DNA of 26,818 nt from the IMG/VR virus record IMGVR_UViG_3300030098_006066, positions 1 through 26,818 of that record; one strand, written 5' to 3'. A model generated the notes under the pieces. That model was not told the origin of the DNA. It ran no database searches and saw only the letters and a program-made list of their open reading frames with translations. Below, one piece after another: positions 1 through 8,041 of this stretch. The first letter of the stretch is position 1, and every line of letters begins with the position of its first letter. Source of the stretch: a virus. The position numbers and the translations under genes are program-made.

Positions 1-1
1 T

Positions 2-1177
2 AATTCAGATGTTACAAAACGAAATCGCAATGGACAGACTAAGTCAGGATTATATTCTTTGTTTATTCCTATGGAATGGAATTACGAGGGCTTCATCGAT
101 GAATATGGACAACCTGTATTCAGCGCTCCTGATGAACAAACGTTTGATCCACATGGAATAGAGATAGATTATGGTGTTGTAGATCATTGGGAAAATGAAG
201 CAGATGGTTTAAGAGATGACCAAGATGCTTTAAATGAATTTTATCGTCAATTCCCAAGAACAGAAGAACACGCTTTTAGAGATGAGACTGGTCATAGTTT
301 ATTTAATCTTATAAAGATATATGAACAAATAGATTATAATGAAGGAAATAAAAATTCATCTGTATTAACAACTGGAAATTTTCAATGGATGAATGGAGTC
401 AAAGATACTCAAGTAACCTTTAATCCAGATCCTAAAGGAAGATTTAAAATAAGTTGGGTACCTAGTGCGAGATTACAAAATAACGTTATATTAAAAAACG
501 GCGTAAAATATCCAGGTAATGAACATATGGGTGCATTTGGTTGTGATTCATATGATATATCTGGAACAGTAGATAGTAGAGGATCGAAAGGAGCTTTGCA
601 TGGTTTAACTAAGTTTTCAATGGAAGATGCTCCTGTTAATACATTTTTTTTAGAATACATAGCTAGACCACAAACTGCTGAAATATTTTTTGAAGATATT
701 TTAATGTCATTAGTTTTTTATGGAATGCCTATACTTGCTGAAAATAACAAACCAAGATTATTATATTATTTACGTAGAAGAGGTTATAGAGGATTTAGTA
801 TGAATAGACCAGATAAAATATGGAATAAATTATCTGTAGCAGAAAAAGAAGTTGGTGGTATACCAAATTCTAGTGAAGATATAAAACAAGCTCACGCCGC
901 TGCTATAGAAATGTATATTAATGACCACGTCGGTTTATTAAAAGACGGCACTTACGGTACTATGTATTTTAATGAAACTTTAAATGATTGGTCTAAGTTT
1001 GATATAAATAAAAGAACAAAGCATGATGCCTCTATTAGTTCTGGATTAGCAATAATGGCTTGTAACAGACATTTATATAGACCAAATCCAGAAAAAACAA
1101 AACAACCAATAAACCTAAACATATTAAAGTATAACAATAAAGGATTTCAATCGACAATAATAAAAAATAAAGTATGA
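2..1177 (+). CDS. terL: Terminase large subunit (TerL), 3' part; 5' end lies outside the window
   Basis: TerL is the packaging motor that threads phage DNA through the portal and cuts the concatemer. Only the C-terminal part is present: the frame is open from position 2, so the real start is upstream. The TTG at 59 is an internal codon. Seen in the sequence: the end of the ATPase region, with RTEEHAFR (typical of TerL) near position 260, then an RNase H-like nuclease domain. Its likely metal-binding acidic residues are the Asp codons at 545 and 554 (GCDSYD), the Glu-Asp codons at 692-697 (FFEDILMSL) and the Asp codon at 1025 (KHDASISSGLAI). These follow the usual order and spacing for TerL nucleases. 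The stop codon overlaps the portal start (ATGA, 1174-1177), which suggests translational coupling. The nuclease assignment is strong; the packaging mode (pac or cos) cannot be read from this fragment. Confidence 0.93.
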   Translation, partial: NSDVTKRNRNGQTKSGLYSLFIPMEWNYEGFIDEYGQPVFSAPDEQTFDPHGIEIDYGVVDHWENEADGLRDDQDALNEFYRQFPRTEEHAFRDETGHSLFNLIKIYEQIDYNEGNKNSSVLTTGNFQWMNGVKDTQVTFNPDPKGRFKISWVPSARLQNNVILKNGVKYPGNEHMGAFGCDSYDISGTVDSRGSKGALHGLTKFSMEDAPVNTFFLEYIARPQTAEIFFEDILMSLVFYGMPILAENNKPRLLYYLRRRGYRGFSMNRPDKIWNKLSVAEKEVGGIPNSSEDIKQAHAAAIEMYINDHVGLLKDGTYGTMYFNETLNDWSKFDINKRTKHDASISSGLAIMACNRHLYRPNPEKTKQPINLNILKYNNKGFQSTIIKNKV

Positions 1178-3576
1178 TAGAAGGTCACGTAAATTTTCCA
1201 TCTCAAGCAGTTAGTGACTTAGAGAAATTATCTGAAGAATATGGACTTCAAGTTGCGCAAGCTATAAGGCAAGAATGGTTTAGCGGTGTTACATCTAAGT
1301 TTGATGGTAATATAAATAATTTTCATCAATTAAGATTATATGCTAGAGGAGAACAATCGATACAAAAATATAAGAATGAATTATCTATAAACGGTGATTT
1401 ATCTTATCTTAATTTAGATTGGAAACCAGTTCCAATTGTACCTAAGTTTGTGGATATTGTTGTTAATGGAATGTCCCAAAGAAATTATGAGATTAATTGT
1501 TTTGCGCAAGATCAATATGGAGTAAGTAAGAGAACTGAATATATGGAGTCTATTATAAAAGACATGAAAGCAAAATCGTTTAATGATTTAGTTAAAGAGC
1601 AGTTTGATATAGATCTTTATAATAATGATCCAGAAACTTTACCAGATACTGAAGAAGAATTAGCATTACATATGCAACTCAATTACAAGCAAGCTGTTGA
1701 AATAGCAGAAGAACAGGCTATAGACGTTTTAATGGAAGCTAGTGATTATGATTTAATAAGAAGAAGATGTTTATACGATTTAGTAACAATAGGTATTAGC
1801 GCTACTAAAACAACATTCGATTGGACAGACGGCGCTAAAGTTAGGTATGTTGATCCAGCAAACTTAATTTACTCTTACACAGAATCTCCTTATTTTGAAG
1901 ATATATATTACGTTGGAGAAGTTAAAGAAATACCAATTAATGAGTTAATTAAAGAATTTCCAGAATTAACAGAAGAAGAAATAAAAGAAATATTAGATAA
2001 CTCAGGTCAAGGTTTTTATGGTCGAGCTAATTATAGAAAAAATACAGATAGAAATAAAATAGAGGTTCTATATTTTAATTATAAAACTCATATGAATGAT
2101 GTTTATAAATTAAAAAAATTGAATAGTGGAGGAGAAAAGGTAATTGAGAAAGATGATACTTTTAATCCACCTGAAAGTATGGATGGTGAGTTTAGAAAAT
2201 TAGAACGAGTTGTAGAATGTTTATATGAAGGAGTTTACTTAATAGGATCCAACAAGTTGATAAAATGGAAAATGATGGATAATATGATGAGGAGTGATTC
2301 TGATTTTGGTAGTGTTAAGATGAGTTATCAAATTGTTGCGCCTAGAATGTATAAAGGTAGAGTAGAATCAGTGGTAAGTAGAATAACAGGTTTTGCTGAT
2401 ATGATTCAATTAACTCATTTAAAATTACAACAAGTAATGTCGAGAATGGTACCAGACGGTGTTTATCTTGATATTGATGGTATAGCTGAAGTAGATCTTG
2501 GTAATGGAACAAATTACAATCCACAAGAAGCTTTAAATATGTTCTTTCAAACTGGTAGTGTTGTAGGTAGAAGTTTTACAGCAGATGGAGATGGTAATCC
2601 GGCTAAAGTACCAATTCAACAAATACAAAGCGGTGGTGGAGGAAACAAGATCCAAAGTCTTATTACTACATATAATTATTATATGCAAATGATAAGAGAT
2701 ACTACTGGATTAAATGAAGCAAGAGATGCCGCAACTCCAGATAAAAATGCGTTAGTTGGTGTACAAAAACTAGCAGCTGCTAATTCTAATACTGCAACTA
2801 GGCATATATTGCAATCGATGCTATATATAACAGCTGAAGTAGCAGAATGTATGTCGTTAAGAATATCTGATATAATAGAATATTCTCCAACTAAGAATGC
2901 TTTTGTTCAAGCTATAGGAGCGCATAATGTAGCTACATTAGAAGAACTGTCATCATTACATCTATACGATTTTGGTATATTTATAGAATTACTACCAGAT
3001 GAAGAAGAAAAAGCATTGTTAGAAAATAATATACAAGCTGCGTTATCTCAGCAAACTATAGATTTAGACGACGCAATAGATTTACGTAATATAAGAAACA
3101 TCAAATTAGCTAATCAATTATTAAAGGTTAAAAGAAAGGCTAAAGCCTCTAGAGATCAAGCTATGCAACAACAAAATATACAAGCTCAAGCACAAGCAAA
3201 TGCACAAACACAACAAGCAGCAGCACAAGCAGAAGCTCAAAAGCATCAAGCTAAAACTCAAGCAGAAGCCCAATTAGAACAAACTAAAAACCAATTAAAA
3301 ATAGCATATTTACAACAAGAAATACAAGCCAAAAAAGAATTAATGCAATTTGAATTTGAATTAAATTCTCAATTAGAAAATATGAGGCAGGATACTGATA
3401 AAGAGAAGGAAGATAAACGAGAGGATAGAAAAGATGAAAGAGTTGATATGCAAGCCACACATCAGATGAATATGATAGAGCAAAGAAAACAAGGTGATGT
3501 AGATAAAAAATTTGAGTCATCGGGTAATGATATACTTACAGGAGGAGTAGGATTAGATAGATTCTCACCTCTTTAA
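1174..3576 (+). CDS. Portal protein with long Gln/Ala-rich C-terminal helix
   Basis: The portal is a dodecameric ring at one capsid vertex and the channel for DNA packaging and ejection. This 800-residue protein sits directly between terL and a scaffold/capsid pair, the standard place for a portal. Residues 500-519 (YNYYMQMIRDTTGLNEARDA), followed by a Gly/Ala-rich stretch around 520-545, match the conserved stem/wing region of P22-like and Bacteroidota-phage portals as I recall them. Residues about 655-775 are a highly charged, Gln/Ala-rich predicted coiled coil, as expected of an extended C-terminal barrel reaching into the capsid. The start is fixed by the ATGA overlap with terL, with no Shine-Dalgarno sequence before it. 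The protein is long for a portal (most are about 400-750 residues), and the excess is the coiled coil. Confidence 0.9.
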   Translation: MIEGHVNFPSQAVSDLEKLSEEYGLQVAQAIRQEWFSGVTSKFDGNINNFHQLRLYARGEQSIQKYKNELSINGDLSYLNLDWKPVPIVPKFVDIVVNGMSQRNYEINCFAQDQYGVSKRTEYMESIIKDMKAKSFNDLVKEQFDIDLYNNDPETLPDTEEELALHMQLNYKQAVEIAEEQAIDVLMEASDYDLIRRRCLYDLVTIGISATKTTFDWTDGAKVRYVDPANLIYSYTESPYFEDIYYVGEVKEIPINELIKEFPELTEEEIKEILDNSGQGFYGRANYRKNTDRNKIEVLYFNYKTHMNDVYKLKKLNSGGEKVIEKDDTFNPPESMDGEFRKLERVVECLYEGVYLIGSNKLIKWKMMDNMMRSDSDFGSVKMSYQIVAPRMYKGRVESVVSRITGFADMIQLTHLKLQQVMSRMVPDGVYLDIDGIAEVDLGNGTNYNPQEALNMFFQTGSVVGRSFTADGDGNPAKVPIQQIQSGGGGNKIQSLITTYNYYMQMIRDTTGLNEARDAATPDKNALVGVQKLAAANSNTATRHILQSMLYITAEVAECMSLRISDIIEYSPTKNAFVQAIGAHNVATLEELSSLHLYDFGIFIELLPDEEEKALLENNIQAALSQQTIDLDDAIDLRNIRNIKLANQLLKVKRKAKASRDQAMQQQNIQAQAQANAQTQQAAAQAEAQKHQAKTQAEAQLEQTKNQLKIAYLQQEIQAKKELMQFEFELNSQLENMRQDTDKEKEDKREDRKDERVDMQATHQMNMIEQRKQGDVDKKFESSGNDILTGGVGLDRFSPL

Positions 3577-3602
3577 TATTTAATATTTTATAAAATTTTA
3601 TT

Positions 3603-4808
3603 ATGGAAGAAAACAAAGAAGCTGTTGAAGAAACAGTAGACAAACCTATAGAAAAGGTTGAAGAAACAAAAACAGAAGAACAACCAAGAGACGATAAAGG
3701 TAGATTTAAATCTAAATTCGAAAGTGCTGATGATGACACTGTTATCAAGGTAGATTTAAGTAAGCCGCCTCCTCCTCCTAAATCTGAAGAAAAAAAGGAG
3801 GAAGTAGTAAAAGAAAATGTAGTTGAAGAACCTAAGATTGAAGAGACAAAAGTTGAAGAGCCTGTAGAAAATACTACAGAGGAAACTCCAGTAATGGAAG
3901 AGATTACAGAAGAAACCGCAGAACAAGTTCAAGAAACTGTCGAAGAAGCTATAGTTGAAGCGGAAGAAACTGGTAAACCACTTCCAGAAAATATACAAAA
4001 ACTTGTAGATTTTATGGATGAAACTGGTGGTGATATAAACGACTACGTAAAGTTAAACAGAGACATTAAAGAAATGGATGACTCTGACGTATTAGATGAG
4101 TACTACAAAAGTACTAAATCTCATTTGAATCCAGAAGAAAGATCTTTTTTATTAGAAGATACATTTGGTATAGATGAAACGGTAGATGATGAAAAAACAA
4201 TACGCAAAAAGAAAATAGCCCTTAAAGAGCAAGTTGCCGAGGCTAAAGCCTATTTAGACGGGCAAAAGTCTAAATACTATGAAGATATCAAAGCTGGGTC
4301 AAAGTTGACCGAAGAACAACAAAAAGCTATTGATTTCTTTAATAGATACAAAAAGGAATCTGAAGAGCAAAAGAAAATATCAGAAGCAACTAAAAAAACA
4401 TTTTTAAAGAAAACTGATAATGTATTTAATAATGAATTCAAAGGTTTTGAATACAATGTTGGAGACAAGAAATATCGGTTTAATGTTAAAGATGCTGATA
4501 AAGTAAAAACAACTCAAAGTGATATAAATAACTTCGTTAATAAGTTTACTAACGAAAAAAATGATACACTTGAAGATGCTAAAGGTTATCATAAATCTTT
4601 ATTTACAGCTATGAATGCGGACGCTATTGCTAAACATTTTTATGAACAAGGTAAAGCTGACGCTATCAAAGGACAAATTGCTAAAGATAAAAATATTAAT
4701 CTAGATCCTAGACAAACACATGGCGAAACAAACGTTGGTGGTGTTAAGTATAAAGTTCTAGGTAATAATGCTAAAGATTTCAAGTTTAAAATTAAAAAAA
4801 GAAAATAA
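3603..4808 (+). CDS. Putative capsid scaffolding protein
   Basis: Scaffolding proteins guide capsid assembly from inside and leave before or during packaging. The 401-residue product lies between portal and major capsid genes, the usual scaffold position. Residues 1-130 are extremely acidic and low in complexity, with repeated Val-Glu-Glu/Thr-Glu-Glu/Pro segments. The middle is charged and helical with coiled-coil character (about 195-270). The tail is strongly basic (KDFKFKIKKRK), like the C-terminal capsid-binding ends of known scaffolds such as that of P22. No catalytic Ser/His/Asp arrangement of a prohead protease was recognised. The role is inferred from position and composition because scaffolds are poorly conserved. 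The start is ATG after an A/T-only leader. The gene is separated from portal by 26 bases and from the capsid gene by 20. Confidence 0.75.
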   Translation: MEENKEAVEETVDKPIEKVEETKTEEQPRDDKGRFKSKFESADDDTVIKVDLSKPPPPPKSEEKKEEVVKENVVEEPKIEETKVEEPVENTTEETPVMEEITEETAEQVQETVEEAIVEAEETGKPLPENIQKLVDFMDETGGDINDYVKLNRDIKEMDDSDVLDEYYKSTKSHLNPEERSFLLEDTFGIDETVDDEKTIRKKKIALKEQVAEAKAYLDGQKSKYYEDIKAGSKLTEEQQKAIDFFNRYKKESEEQKKISEATKKTFLKKTDNVFNNEFKGFEYNVGDKKYRFNVKDADKVKTTQSDINNFVNKFTNEKNDTLEDAKGYHKSLFTAMNADAIAKHFYEQGKADAIKGQIAKDKNINLDPRQTHGETNVGGVKYKVLGNNAKDFKFKIKKRK

Positions 4809-4828
4809 CATTTTAAAGTAAATTAATT

Positions 4829-6262
4829 ATGGCAATTACAAGTGCAAGTGGGCCGGATGCGGCTCCTAGAAAACACGCTCTAGCTCAGAATTATGTAGAT
4901 TTTACATCTTCTGATACTGAAGGATGGGCACAACAATACTTACCAGATCTTATGGAAAAAGAAGCCGAGATCTATGGTAAAAGAACAATTTCAGGCTTCT
5001 TAGCTCAAGTAGGTGCAGAAGAAGCATCTCAATCAGATAGAGTAGTTTGGTCAGAACAAGGTAGATTACACTTAGGATATCAATGTAATTACAAAGATTC
5101 TAATAATGTGTACACAATCTCTAAAGACATGGATGGTAACGCTGTTACAACAACTCATGGCGTAAGAGTTGGTGATATAGTACTTATGTCTAACGCTTCT
5201 GCTACAGCTAAAGGTTATGTTTCTGCTGTATCAGGTGCTGATGTAACAGTACTAGCTTATGCAGATGGTAACATGGTTGATGCTGACGCATTAAACTCTA
5301 CTGCTACAACTGCTAATGCTCATAGAATGCTAGTTATTGGTTCTGAATTTGAAAAAGGATCTTCTGCTAGAAGTTCTTCTAACTCACCGCAATTTAAATC
5401 TTATCAAAATAAACACATAATCATGAGAGACTTTTACCAAGTAAATGGATCTGATGCTTCTGCTATTGGTTGGGTTGAAGTTTCTGGTGAAGACGGACAA
5501 AATGGTTATCTATGGTATTTAAAAGCTGAAGGTGATACTAGAGCTCGTTTTACTGATTATTTAGAAATGACTATGTTAGAAGCTGAAACTGCTCATGCAG
5601 ACGCTGGAGCAATTGGTGGTACTGATGGAGGTGCTCTACAAGATGGTACGCAAGGTTTATTCCAAGCTATTACTTCTAGAGGGCATTCAACTACTGGTAT
5701 TACCGGTGTTAATGCTGCTACTGACTTAGCCGAATTCGATGCTATTTTAGCTGTATTTGATGAAAATGGAGCTATTGAAGAAAACATGATGTTTGTAGAT
5801 AGAGCTACTAGTTTAGCTATGGATGACATGCTTGCTTCAATGAATTCTTACGGATCTGGAGGTACTTCTTATGGAGTATTTGACAATGAAGAAGATATGG
5901 CGTTGAATTTAGGTTTCTCAGGATTTAGAAGAGGTTCTTATGACTTTTATAAATCTGATTTTAAATACTTAAATGACAAAGGAACAAGAGGTGGATTAAA
6001 CGATACTGTTAACGCAATTAGAGGTGTTGTTGTTCCAGCTGGTGTTTCTTCAGTTTATGATGAGCAGTTAGGTAAAAACATGAAAAGACCGTTCTTACAC
6101 GTAAGATATAGAGCTTCACAAACAGAATCTAGAAAACTAAAAACTTGGATTACTGGATCTGTTGGCGCGGCAACTGATGGTGTTGACGCTATGAAAGTTC
6201 ATTTCTTATCTGAAAGATGTTTAGTTACTCAAGGTGCTAACAACTTTATGTTGATGAACTAG
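4829..6262 (+). CDS. Major capsid protein, HK97-fold expected
   Basis: This 477-residue protein builds the icosahedral shell. Evidence is position (after portal and scaffold, before connectors), length, balanced non-charged composition, and an N-terminal arm (about residues 10-80) followed by a segment beginning LMEKEAEIYGKRTISGFLAQ. I recall that segment from major capsid proteins of Bacteroidota and marine phages. Residues about 112-180 (VRVGDIVLMS and what follows) look like an inserted small beta domain, possibly surface-exposed. The C-terminal part (about 395-477) is conserved-looking and ends in FMLMN. The leader TAAATTAATT before the ATG lacks a Shine-Dalgarno sequence. A strong hairpin terminator starts 13 bases after the stop codon, consistent with a very abundant transcript ending here. 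No prohead-protease cleavage site can be called from sequence alone. Confidence 0.9.
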   Translation: MAITSASGPDAAPRKHALAQNYVDFTSSDTEGWAQQYLPDLMEKEAEIYGKRTISGFLAQVGAEEASQSDRVVWSEQGRLHLGYQCNYKDSNNVYTISKDMDGNAVTTTHGVRVGDIVLMSNASATAKGYVSAVSGADVTVLAYADGNMVDADALNSTATTANAHRMLVIGSEFEKGSSARSSSNSPQFKSYQNKHIIMRDFYQVNGSDASAIGWVEVSGEDGQNGYLWYLKAEGDTRARFTDYLEMTMLEAETAHADAGAIGGTDGGALQDGTQGLFQAITSRGHSTTGITGVNAATDLAEFDAILAVFDENGAIEENMMFVDRATSLAMDDMLASMNSYGSGGTSYGVFDNEEDMALNLGFSGFRRGSYDFYKSDFKYLNDKGTRGGLNDTVNAIRGVVVPAGVSSVYDEQLGKNMKRPFLHVRYRASQTESRKLKTWITGSVGAATDGVDAMKVHFLSERCLVTQGANNFMLMN

Positions 6263-6275
6263 TATTTATTATTTG

Positions 6276-6312
6276 AAATAGGGGCAGTAAAATACTGCCT
6301 CTATTTTATTTT
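6276..6312 (+). terminator. Rho-independent terminator after the major capsid gene
   Basis: The left arm AAATAGGGGCAGTA (6276-6289) and right arm TACTGCCTCTATTT (6293-6306) form a 14-bp stem with one G-T wobble and a 3-base AAA loop. A T-rich run follows on the + strand. The core is GC-rich in otherwise AT-rich DNA, so it stands out clearly. It would end, or partly end, the terL-portal-scaffold-capsid transcript. Confidence 0.88.
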
Positions 6313-6320
6313 TATTAATT

Positions 6321-6335
6321 ATATTATATTATATT
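6321..6335 (+). repeat. Three perfect ATATT pentanucleotides abutting a start codon
   Basis: Three tandem ATATT units end exactly at the ATG of the next gene (6336) and form its whole immediate leader. The tract has no Shine-Dalgarno sequence. Low-complexity A/T leaders are usual in this window, but a perfect tandem repeat touching the start is seen only here. Confidence 0.7.
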
Positions 6336-7175
6336 ATGACAAAGAAAAAAGAAATAAAAGTTGAGGCTGAAAGTCCTCAAGTAGAAAAAATGGTTATTGA
6401 AAAACCAGTGGTTAAAGTACAACCACAAATAAAAAAGAAAAAAGGATTAGAAGATAATTGGGAAATAAAAGATAGAATGTATTATTTACTTGGCAGTAAA
6501 TCGCCACTAACTTATTTAATAAGAGGTAGTAATATTCATTATTGGGATGAAGAAAAGGGTTATGAAAGAGAATTAAAGTATTGTTCGAATCAAAAAACTT
6601 GTTTTGTAGATGAAATGAAAGGAGATCAAAGATTAGAACATATTATTTTTAGAAACGGATCTTTAATGGTTCCTAGAACTAAAACAGTTTTGCAAAAACT
6701 TTTATCATTATACCATCCTCATAGAGATAGGTTGTTTAAAGAGCATAGGCCTGTTAAAATAGCAGAGAATCAAATTGACATGCTAGAAATGGAGATAGCT
6801 GCGCTAAACGCCGCTAAAGATTTAGATATAGATATGGCAGAAGCTATCATGAGGGTAGAAGTTGGTTCTAAAGTGTCAGAGATGAGTTCTAAAGAATTAA
6901 AAAGAGATTTACTATTATATGCTAAAAGAAATCCTAAATTATTCTTAGAATTGTTAAGTGATGAAAATGTTCATCTTAGAAACTTTGGAATAAAAGCAAC
7001 TGAGATGGGGATAATAAAATTATCACAAGATCAAAGGACGTTTTTATGGGGCTCTAATAATAGAAAGTTAATGACAGTTCCATTTGAAGAACATCCATAT
7101 ACAGCGTTAGCTCATTGGTTTAAAACTGATGAAGGGATGGAAGTATTTTCCAATATAGAAAAGAGATTAAAATAA
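6336..7175 (+). CDS. Conserved phage protein of unknown function downstream of the capsid gene
   Basis: The product is 279 residues. Residues 1-35 are a Lys/Glu/Val-rich, probably disordered tail. After that comes a mixed alpha/beta part with a conserved-looking core, YCSNQKTCFVDEMKGDQRLE (about 89-108), then FRNGSLMVPRTKTVLQKLLS and a YHPHRD segment, and a helical C-terminal half. I recall similar proteins next to capsid genes in Bacteroidota and marine phages but know no assigned function. A head-associated or head-completion role is a guess from position only. The gene is unusual in being flanked by two terminator hairpins (6276-6312 and 7193-7230) with no copy of the downstream promoter-like element before it. 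Its expression may therefore depend on read-through from the capsid transcript. Confidence 0.8.
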   Translation: MTKKKEIKVEAESPQVEKMVIEKPVVKVQPQIKKKKGLEDNWEIKDRMYYLLGSKSPLTYLIRGSNIHYWDEEKGYERELKYCSNQKTCFVDEMKGDQRLEHIIFRNGSLMVPRTKTVLQKLLSLYHPHRDRLFKEHRPVKIAENQIDMLEMEIAALNAAKDLDIDMAEAIMRVEVGSKVSEMSSKELKRDLLLYAKRNPKLFLELLSDENVHLRNFGIKATEMGIIKLSQDQRTFLWGSNNRKLMTVPFEEHPYTALAHWFKTDEGMEVFSNIEKRLK

Positions 7176-7192
7176 TAATTTCTTAAATCATT

Positions 7193-7230
7193 AAAAGTAG
7201 CCACCTATTACGGGTGGCTATTTTTATTTA
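7193..7230 (+). terminator. Rho-independent terminator after the 6336-7175 gene
   Basis: TAGCCACC (7198-7205) pairs perfectly with GGTGGCTA (7213-7220) around a 7-base loop, TATTACG. The stem can extend outward through A-T pairs to about 7193/7225. The + strand continues as a T-rich run (TTTTTATTT). It lies 22 bases downstream of the stop codon and just before a promoter-like element, so it separates two transcription units. Confidence 0.88.
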
Positions 7231-7252
7231 AGTACTAACCTTTCACTTTATT

Positions 7253-7276
7253 ATGTAACTATATAATAGTAAAATA
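7253..7276 (+). promoter_or_regulatory. Candidate phage late promoter, copy 1
   Basis: A 24-base A/T-rich segment beginning ATGTAACTA and containing TATAAT (7262-7267) recurs exactly at 17473-17496. In both places it starts 31 bases before an ATG and ends 7 bases short of it, while the flanks differ. Here it directly follows a terminator, which is where a new transcript would need to begin. No conserved -35-like element is shared upstream of the two copies, and the Bacteroidota -7 consensus TAnnTTTG is absent. The promoter reading is an inference; a conserved mRNA leader element controlling translation is the alternative. Confidence 0.6.
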
Positions 7277-7283
7277 TAAACAA

Positions 7284-8039
7284 ATGGCAATAAGTATAGA
7301 TACAGTATATCAAAAGGTATTAGCAATGGCTAATAAAGAACAAAGAGGTTATATAACACCTCAAGAATTCAACTTACTAGCAGACAAAGCCCAAAATGAA
7401 ATATATGAAAATTATTTTCATGGAGTTAAAATGACTGAAGCAAAACCTAAGCATTCAGAATACTACGCGGATGAACTTGAAATGTTAGAAGAAAAGCTAC
7501 ATCCTTTCCATGTTGATACTACTATAAAAATAAACTCTAACCCATTAACTCTACCAACAACATATCCAGTTCAAAAACTTATTAGTATAACAAGAGGTAA
7601 TGGAACTAGAGTAACTCAACTTAATAAAAGCGAAATAGCTTATACAGAGAGTCATCCTTTGACAAAAGCGACAGCGACAAGATCTGTTTTTGTAAGAGAA
7701 GATGCTGGAACGGTAACAATATATCCTGCTCCGTCGTCATCAACTTATAATGTAGTTTATGCTACTAATTTATCTGGATTAAATAACGATTACGAAACAT
7801 TTGAAGTTAGTTATTATAAAACTCCTACAACTCCAAAATGGACTTATGTTGTAGTAAATGGTAAAGCTCTTTATAATGGTCAAGCTTCAGATGCACAGGA
7901 TTTTGAATTACATATTTCTGAAGAAGAAAATTTAGTATTAAGGATATTAATGTTAGCTGGATTAACAATTAAACAACCTGATATCATACAAGCTGGAGGA
8001 CAAGGTTTACAAATGATTAAACAAGAACAAAATAGTTAA
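7284..8039 (+). CDS. Head-tail connector / ring-type adaptor protein
   Basis: A 251-residue structural protein, probably docking below the portal to form the connector. Its N-terminal helix carries NKEQRGYITPQEFNLLADKA (residues 18-37), a signature I recall from connector-region proteins of Bacteroidota phages including crAss-like ones. A beta-rich centre follows (about 75-175), and a helical C-terminal end rich in Gln/Leu closes the protein. It is the first gene of the second block, opening 7 bases after the candidate promoter. The next gene follows after only 2 bases. The exact ring (first, second, or adaptor) cannot be decided without structural comparison. Confidence 0.75.
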   Translation: MAISIDTVYQKVLAMANKEQRGYITPQEFNLLADKAQNEIYENYFHGVKMTEAKPKHSEYYADELEMLEEKLHPFHVDTTIKINSNPLTLPTTYPVQKLISITRGNGTRVTQLNKSEIAYTESHPLTKATATRSVFVREDAGTVTIYPAPSSSTYNVVYATNLSGLNNDYETFEVSYYKTPTTPKWTYVVVNGKALYNGQASDAQDFELHISEEENLVLRILMLAGLTIKQPDIIQAGGQGLQMIKQEQNS

Positions 8040-8041
8040 TT

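Noticed and set aside
59-61. TTG as the start of the terminase gene
   Set aside because: The frame is open back to position 2 and the upstream residues (KRNRNGQTKSGLYSLFIPME) read as ordinary TerL sequence, so the gene is simply cut by the window edge.
3590-3601. Perfect palindrome ATAAAATTTTAT between portal and scaffold genes
   Set aside because: It is A/T-only in A/T-rich DNA, has no GC stem or loop, and is likely chance or just the usual leader composition.
6263-6335. Host-type Bacteroidota promoter (TTG / TAnnTTTG) before the 6336 gene
   Set aside because: TATTATTTG is present but the spacing within the motif is wrong, and the sequence is part of the region before the terminator hairpin.
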